From contig SLNM01000031.1 in NCBI GenBank assembly GCA_007133055.1, positions 1 to 9,471 of the forward strand: DNA of 9,471 bases. The letters are read 5' to 3'. Made by a program: the position numbers and the translations under genes. Of this stretch, positions 5,376 to 9,471 are shown one piece after another (position 1 is the first letter of the stretch; each line of letters starts with the position of its first letter). Source of the DNA: Lentisphaeria bacterium. Lineage in GTDB: Bacteria; Verrucomicrobiota; Lentisphaeria; Oligosphaerales; PUNB01. Under the pieces are notes generated by a model. It ran no database searches. It saw only the letters and a program-made list of their open reading frames with translations, and was not told where the DNA came from.

Positions 5376-6634
5376 GGTTCGTCACTTGCAGCGGTCTTTG
5401 CGGGCTCCTCCCCATGCAGTATCCCGAAGGCGAATTTAAGCTGAGGATCAGCGTCAATATCGATGAATTCCCCCTCTTCCGCCGCCTGTCGGCGGGCCTC
5501 CGCCAGTCGCTGTCTCTGTTCCTGCGACAATTCCACTTCATAGTCCGGCTCTATACCTTGTTCATGAATCACCCGTCTGCCGGGAGTATAGTAGTTGGCG
5601 GTGGTCAAACGCAGGGCGCTGCCGTCAGGCAGGCTGATCAAACTTTGCACCGACCCCTTGCCGAAAGTCTTGGTGCCGACCAACACCGCCCGCTGATTGT
5701 CCTGCAAGGAGCCTGCCACAATCTCCGAGGCGCTGGCCGAACCTTGATTAATCAGGATGACCAGGGGTTTCTCGAAATGCGGCCTGAGACGACGGCTGTT
5801 ATAGCTCCGCTGCTGATCCGGATCGCGACCTTCGGTGTGAACCACGGTTGTGCCGGCCGGCAGAAAGCGGCTGGAGACCTGAACCGCGGCGGTGAGAAGA
5901 CCGCCGGGATTGTTGCGCAAATCCACGATTAAACCTTGCACACCCTGATCGCTGAGCGACTTGATCGCATCACCCAGGCGGGCCGAGGTGGTTTCGTCAA
6001 ACTGAGTAATCCGCAAGTAGCCGATTGAATCATCGAGCATCCGCTCATCCTTGACACTGCTGACTTCAATGATGTCGCGGACAATCTCCATCTCCAAAAC
6101 TTCATCGCTGTCCGGCCTGTTAATGGTCAGTTCCACCTCCGTGCCCGGCTCCCCCTTCATCAAAGCAACCGCGTCTCGCAGGGTCATATCCTTGGTCGAT
6201 TGCTGGTTGATGGCAATGATTTGATCGCCCGCCTGCAACCCGGCCCGGCTGCCGGGAGTGTCCTCGATCGGGCTGACCACGGTCAGCACCTGCTCGCGCA
6301 TCGTTACCACAATGCCAATACCGCCAAACCTGCCTTCGGTGGTTTCACGCATCTGCTGGTATTCCTCCGGCTCCAAAAAACTACTGTGCGGATCAAGCTG
6401 CGAAACCATGCCGCGCAAGGCATGATAGATCAGGGTCTGATAGTCGATCGCCTCCGGGTCAACATAGTTCTGGCGGATCAGCATCATTACCCGCATCATA
6501 ACCCCGAGACGCCGCAAGGCCTCGGCGTCATTCTCCTCGCGGGTCTCCCGCGAATAGACCGAATAACCAATCAGAAGATTGATCACCAGTCCGACCGCCA
6601 AAACAGACAGGGACAGCTTACGGTAGCGATTCAT
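5372..6634 (-). CDS. ctpA: S41-family C-terminal processing peptidase (CtpA/Prc type)
   Basis: A 420-aa envelope protease. An N-terminal hydrophobic segment at about 9-27 is a signal peptide or anchor. The conserved N-terminal part includes LIRQNYVDP (52-60) and MVSQLDPHSSFLEPEEY (76-92). The PDZ domain follows at about 104-175 (GIGIVV, SPIEDTPGSRAGLQAGDQI). The peptidase core has SIGYLRITQF (203-212), VDLRNNPGGLL (237-247), GSASASEI with probable catalytic Ser301, and TKTFGKGSVQ with general base Lys326 and Gln330. The Ser-Lys spacing of 25 equals that of B. subtilis CtpB (Ser309/Lys334). Such enzymes trim or degrade exported proteins from their C-termini. The start at 6634 was chosen because upstream extension to 6706 would overlap glyS. 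Spacing to glyS is 22 nt, and it overlaps tsaD by 4 nt. The last 50 residues are charged and low in complexity. Confidence 0.95.
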   Translation of the reverse strand: MNRYRKLSLSVLAVGLVINLLIGYSVYSRETREENDAEALRRLGVMMRVMMLIRQNYVDPEAIDYQTLIYHALRGMVSQLDPHSSFLEPEEYQQMRETTEGRFGGIGIVVTMREQVLTVVSPIEDTPGSRAGLQAGDQIIAINQQSTKDMTLRDAVALMKGEPGTEVELTINRPDSDEVLEMEIVRDIIEVSSVKDERMLDDSIGYLRITQFDETTSARLGDAIKSLSDQGVQGLIVDLRNNPGGLLTAAVQVSSRFLPAGTTVVHTEGRDPDQQRSYNSRRLRPHFEKPLVILINQGSASASEIVAGSLQDNQRAVLVGTKTFGKGSVQSLISLPDGSALRLTTANYYTPGRRVIHEQGIEPDYEVELSQEQRQRLAEARRQAAEEGEFIDIDADPQLKFAFGILHGEEPAKTAASDEP

Positions 6635-6656
6635 GTTTGCATTCCATATATTGACT

Positions 6657-7988
6657 TCAACCAGTGATTTTCTCCTCCAGCCATGCGGCCACCCGCGACA
6701 CGGCAACTCGTTCCTGACTCATGCGGTCCCGGTGGCGAATGGTCACCGAATGATCGTTTTCCGAGTCAAAATCGTAAGTTATACAGTAGGGTGTGCCAAT
6801 TTCATCCTGGCGCCGATACCGCTTGCCGATACTGCCGGTTTCATCGTACTCGACACGCAATCGCCGGCGTATCTGGTCGAACAGCGCCCGGGCAGGCACC
6901 GCCAACTTCCTGGACAGCGGCAATACCGCCGCCTGCACCGGCGCCACTCGGGGCGGCAGACGCAAGACCACCCGGACATCCTCCTGCTTGCCGGCTTTTT
7001 TGGTTTCCGCCAGGTCTTCGGCGTAGCCATTGGCCAGCAGCATAAGACAGATGCGATCAAGCCCGCAGGATGTTTCGACCACAGTCGGGTGAAAGCGTTC
7101 CCCGCTTTCCTGGTCAAGGTAGCGCATATCCCGTCCCGAATACTCTTCATGCCGGGTCAGGTCCCAGGTTCCGCGATGATGGACACCCTCGATCTCCCCC
7201 CACCCAAAGGGGAAAGCGAACTCGATGTCCAACGCCGCCCTGGCGTAGTGGGCCAAATTTTCGTGGTCCTGAATCCGCAGCCTATCCGCAGGCACCCCCA
7301 GCAGCTCGGTGTAAAAGCGCCAGCGCTGTTCGCGCCAGTAGTCGTACCATTGCATGGCTTCGTCATCCCGGCAGAAAAACTCCATCTCCATCTGCACGAA
7401 CTCACGCGAACGAAAAGTAAAAAAGCGCGGGTTGATCTCATTGCGGAAGGCCTTGCCGATCTGGGCGATGCCGAAAGGCAGCTTCTGACGGCTGGCATTG
7501 CGAACCAATTCGTAGTTGACAAATATCGGCTGGCAGGTTTCGGCCCGCAGATAGGCGGCGTGGTCCTCGTCGAAGACCGGGCCGACAAAAGTTTTCATCA
7601 TCAGATTGAATTCGCGCGGTGCCGTCATTTCGCCGGCTCCGCAGTCCGGACACAGATCAGGATTGTCCAACTGATCCAGCCGGTATCTTTTCTTGCACTG
7701 CCGGCAATCGACCATGGCATCGGAGAACTGCTCGAGATGGCCGGAAGCCTCCCAGACCCGAGGATGGCAGATGATGGTCGAATCCAGCCCCTCGACGTTC
7801 TCGCGGTCCTCGACCATATGGCGCCACCAAAGCTGCTCTACCGCCCGGCGCAAAGCCACACCGTAGGGGCCGTAGTCCCAGAAACCATTGATGCCACCGT
7901 AGATTTCCGAACTCTGAAAAATCAGTCCGCGCCGCTTGCACAACGAAACAAGCTTGTCCATCGAAACCGGATTGTAATCTTCTGACAT
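6657..7988 (-). CDS. glyS: Glycyl-tRNA synthetase, single-chain alpha2 type
   Basis: A 443-aa class II synthetase that charges tRNA-Gly with glycine in the cytoplasm. It opens with DKLVSLCKRRGLIFQSSEIYGG and FWDYGPYGVALRRAVEQLWW (motif 1 region, 36-55), standard for the homodimeric form. A zinc-binding insertion C95-x2-C98...C113-x2-C116 follows. Motif 2 is GKAFRNEINPRFFTFRSREF (178-197) followed by QMEMEFF, and motif 3 is ETSCGLDRICL (305-315). The C-terminal anticodon-binding domain (about 335-443) contains GSIGKRYRRQDEIGTPYCITYDFDS. This is unrelated to the alpha2beta2 GlyQ/GlyS enzyme of E. coli, so 'glyS' (also called glyQS) is used for the single-chain form. Length is near the 460 or so of relatives. 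A GAGG lies about 12 nt before the ATG. It is the first gene of the glyS-ctpA-tsaD-TSUP string. Confidence 0.97.
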   Translation of the reverse strand: MSEDYNPVSMDKLVSLCKRRGLIFQSSEIYGGINGFWDYGPYGVALRRAVEQLWWRHMVEDRENVEGLDSTIICHPRVWEASGHLEQFSDAMVDCRQCKKRYRLDQLDNPDLCPDCGAGEMTAPREFNLMMKTFVGPVFDEDHAAYLRAETCQPIFVNYELVRNASRQKLPFGIAQIGKAFRNEINPRFFTFRSREFVQMEMEFFCRDDEAMQWYDYWREQRWRFYTELLGVPADRLRIQDHENLAHYARAALDIEFAFPFGWGEIEGVHHRGTWDLTRHEEYSGRDMRYLDQESGERFHPTVVETSCGLDRICLMLLANGYAEDLAETKKAGKQEDVRVVLRLPPRVAPVQAAVLPLSRKLAVPARALFDQIRRRLRVEYDETGSIGKRYRRQDEIGTPYCITYDFDSENDHSVTIRHRDRMSQERVAVSRVAAWLEEKITG

Positions 7989-8025
7989 TATAACAGTATT
8001 CCTCGCTGAACAATTACATCTATAA

Positions 8026-8146
8026 GTTCCAAATTCAAAATCACAAGCTCCAAATAAATCACAAATTACGAAAGCTCTAAATTCAAACCTGAATCCGTGA
8101 AAAAATTGGCGAATCGTGTTGGGATTTGTAATTTTGAATTTGGGAT
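8026..8146. repeat. AT-rich imperfect inverted repeat between galK and glyS
   Basis: The arm at 8026-8054 and the reverse complement of 8118-8146 agree at 22 of 29 positions, sharing the core CCAAATTCAAAAT and then ACAA and CCAA. The 63-nt middle contains further degenerate copies of the same word (AAGCTC near 8045, AAGCTCTAAATTCAAA near 8072), so the left half looks like a decayed tandem array. A T run follows the right arm on the + strand only (8146-8152); no + gene feeds it, so it is not an obvious terminator for galK. I recall similar 'aatcccaaattcaaaattacaaa' strings as scattered intergenic repeats in Planctomycetes and Desulfobacterota. The gap (7989-8153) is clearly richer in A+T than its flanks. 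Confidence 0.7.
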
Positions 8147-8153
8147 TTTTTTA

Positions 8154-9314
8154 TCACACCAACCGGGCGCCGTCGGCGGCAGTGCAGATCATCGGCTGCA
8201 AAGGCTTGCCGGTGCGGGCATTCCAGGCGGCATCGAGACGGCGGGCAAACTCGTCGGCATGGTCAGCCTCCACCAAATGCACGGTAATACCGCCGAAACC
8301 GCCGCCGCTTAAGCGTCCGCCGACAATGCCGGGCAAAGACTTGCCCAGCTCAGCCAGCGTGTCCAGCTCCGGACAACTGTTCTCGAAGTTGAATCGCGAG
8401 CTGTCGTGCGATTCGAACAGCAGCCGACCAAACAGTTCGAGCCGCCCCTGCCGCAATGCCTCGATTCCGGCGAACACCCGCTCATTCTCGCCGGTCACAT
8501 GCAAAGCTCGACGATAGGCGGTGATATCCAGCTCATGCCGGTACTGTTCCAGTTGCTGCCGCGTTACATCGCGCAGAGCGGTCACTTCCGGCAAGTGTTT
8601 GGCCAAAGTGGCCACCGCCTCCTCGCAGCGGGAGCGACGCTCGTTGTAGGCGCCGGTCAGGACATGCTTGACCATGGAATTGGCAACCACCATGCTCACC
8701 CCCGGCGGCATGGGGATGGTTTCGACCGCAAGCGACCGAAAATCGGAAAAGACCAGGTGCTCCGCCCGACCGTGGAGCGAAGTGATCTGATCCATCAGGC
8801 CGGTGCGGGCGCCAACATAGTCGTTCTCGCAGCTCTGGCCGATGCGGGCCAATTCCAGCTTCGGCAATTCGACCCCTGCCAGCTCGGTCAATGCCAGAAC
8901 CGTACTCATCTCCAAAGCCGCCGAGCTGCTCATGCCCGCCGACAGCGGAACCGTGCTGGAGATAACCGCCTGAAACGGCGGCACCTCGATTTGTCGTTTC
9001 TGCAGCTCGACCACGATGCCCTTGATATAGTTGGCCCAGTCGCCCATCCGGGGCTGGGACAGGCAGTCCAGCCGGAACTCGGCCTGGTCGCCGCTGCGCA
9101 GATCATGAACCTGACAAATCCCGGCCGCCGATTCGGCCAGCGGGCCGACTGCAAATACTGTGCCGCGGTCAATCGCCGCGCTCAGCACCACCCCCTGGTT
9201 GTAGTCGGTATGGTTGCCGAGAATCTCAAGCCGCCCGGGGGCGTAGGCCACGATCCCAGGGGAACAGTTGAAAACACGGGCGAAACCAGCAACCACTTCC
9301 TGCTTTAATTTCAT
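8154..9314 (-). CDS. galK: Galactokinase (GHMP kinase family)
   Basis: A 386-aa GHMP kinase matching galactokinase in length and all main motifs. The sugar signature is PGRLEILGNHTDYNQGVVLS (26-45), the phosphate-binding loop PLSAGMSSSAALEMS (123-137), the catalytic Asp175 in GLMDQI (172-177), Tyr223 with following Arg-Arg (AYNERRSRC), and motif 3 SGGGFGGITVHLV (336-348). The enzyme makes galactose-1-phosphate from galactose and ATP, the first Leloir step. The start at 9314 has a GAGGAG 4 nt before the ATG; the in-frame ATG at 9356 has no such site. One oddity is that the usual GEHTDY reads GNHTDY, so the Glu corresponding to human GALK1 Glu43 is Asn34. Arg28, His35 and Asp37 are kept. It could therefore be a GalK-like kinase with shifted sugar preference. 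No galT, galE or mro gene is in the window. Confidence 0.92.
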   Translation of the reverse strand: MKLKQEVVAGFARVFNCSPGIVAYAPGRLEILGNHTDYNQGVVLSAAIDRGTVFAVGPLAESAAGICQVHDLRSGDQAEFRLDCLSQPRMGDWANYIKGIVVELQKRQIEVPPFQAVISSTVPLSAGMSSSAALEMSTVLALTELAGVELPKLELARIGQSCENDYVGARTGLMDQITSLHGRAEHLVFSDFRSLAVETIPMPPGVSMVVANSMVKHVLTGAYNERRSRCEEAVATLAKHLPEVTALRDVTRQQLEQYRHELDITAYRRALHVTGENERVFAGIEALRQGRLELFGRLLFESHDSSRFNFENSCPELDTLAELGKSLPGIVGGRLSGGGFGGITVHLVEADHADEFARRLDAAWNARTGKPLQPMICTAADGARLV

Positions 9315-9318
9315 TGCG

Positions 9319-9324
9319 CTCCTC
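9319..9324 (-). promoter_or_regulatory. Strong Shine-Dalgarno GAGGAG of galK
   Basis: CTCCTC on + reads GAGGAG on -, ending 4 nt before the ATG at 9314. It is the clearest ribosome site in the window and fixes the galK start. Confidence 0.85.
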
Positions 9325-9471
9325 TTGCCTAAGTTTTGACTGCGGCACGAAAACACTCACCCGCCGAACAACTCGCGCCGCCATCATAATCGCCCGCTGA
9401 ATTAATCAGGCTAGCGAGGTTCGGGAATAGTCCAGCCATGTATTCTTGCCGCCTCCGACAGGCTGGGGGCG
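9325..9471. other. galK upstream region, no confirmed gene
   Basis: The last 147 bases have no gene I can confirm. On the - strand a frame open from the window edge (9470) ends at TAG 9413-9411 with the peptide SLSEAARIHGWTIPEPR, which could be the tail of an upstream gene but is too short to judge. Another - frame runs open from 9469 to 9329. A + strand ATG at 9438 runs off the edge without a ribosome site. TATGAT on the - strand (9388-9383), 69 nt before galK, is a possible -10 box, but I find no good -35. Confidence 0.3.

Noticed and set aside
4278..5444. A 388-aa + strand frame opposite tsaD
   Set aside because: It is antisense to a fully conserved tsaD and is explained by GC-rich codon bias; its product resembles no family.
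6633..7985. A 450-aa + strand frame covering nearly all of glyS
   Set aside because: It is antisense to a glycyl-tRNA synthetase with all motifs intact; it has no domain features, and its length follows from codon bias.
8118..8152. Inverted repeat arm plus T run read as an intrinsic terminator
   Set aside because: The T run is on the + strand, where no gene is being transcribed; the loop would be 63 nt, and the galK transcript runs the other way.
7989..8153. T-box or other riboswitch upstream of glyS
   Set aside because: No T-box sequence, specifier loop or terminator/antiterminator pair is visible; the gap is filled by the AT-rich repeat.
8406..9308. A 300-aa + strand frame opposite galK
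   Set aside because: It is a shadow of galK in the opposite strand with no recognisable protein features.

Overview
The window reads as an ordinary stretch of bacterial chromosome, with dense GC-rich genes, housekeeping functions and a few short repeat-rich gaps. The best guess for the host is the PVC side of the tree (Kiritimatiellota, Lentisphaerota or Verrucomicrobiota). This is inferred from a single-chain (alpha2-type) glycyl-tRNA synthetase, a GNHTDYN-type galactokinase, a divergent LacI-family regulator, and intergenic repeat modules (TTCGTG repeats, 'CCAGGGTT' hairpins) that I remember from such genomes and from some Desulfobacterota. No marker gene settles the question.

Layout. Positions 1-300 hold no convincing gene, only a chain of small palindromes and a TTCGTG repeat module. 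Next on the + strand come tRNA-Arg(ACG) at 362-438, tRNA-Phe(GAA) at 459-534 and, 21 nt later, a LacI-family regulator at 556-1644. A weak promoter with a perfect 10-bp palindrome on its -35 lies just upstream. All later genes are on the - strand. The LacI gene converges on a three-gene stress-type operon with no gap: the two stop codons share the four bases TTAA at 1641-1644. In transcription order that operon encodes an ECF sigma factor (3382-2816), a zinc-finger membrane anti-sigma factor (2800-2273) and an exported, coiled-coil-rich protein of unknown function (2273-1641).

Upstream of the sigma operon lies a second - strand gene string: glycyl-tRNA synthetase (7988-6657), an S41 C-terminal processing protease (6634-5372), the tRNA t6A enzyme TsaD (5375-4293) and a TSUP-family transporter (4296-3502). 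The last three are joined by ATGA overlaps, so they are probably one translationally coupled operon. A 165-bp AT-rich gap with a 29-bp imperfect inverted repeat separates glyS from galK (9314-8154), which has a strong ribosome binding site. The last 157 bases hold no gene I can confirm.

No clearly new defence, mobile or biosynthetic system is visible. The points most worth following are the unknown exported partner of the ECF/anti-sigma pair, the Glu-to-Asn change in the galactokinase sugar-binding motif, the LacI-type gene placed directly behind a tRNA pair, and the two repeat families.
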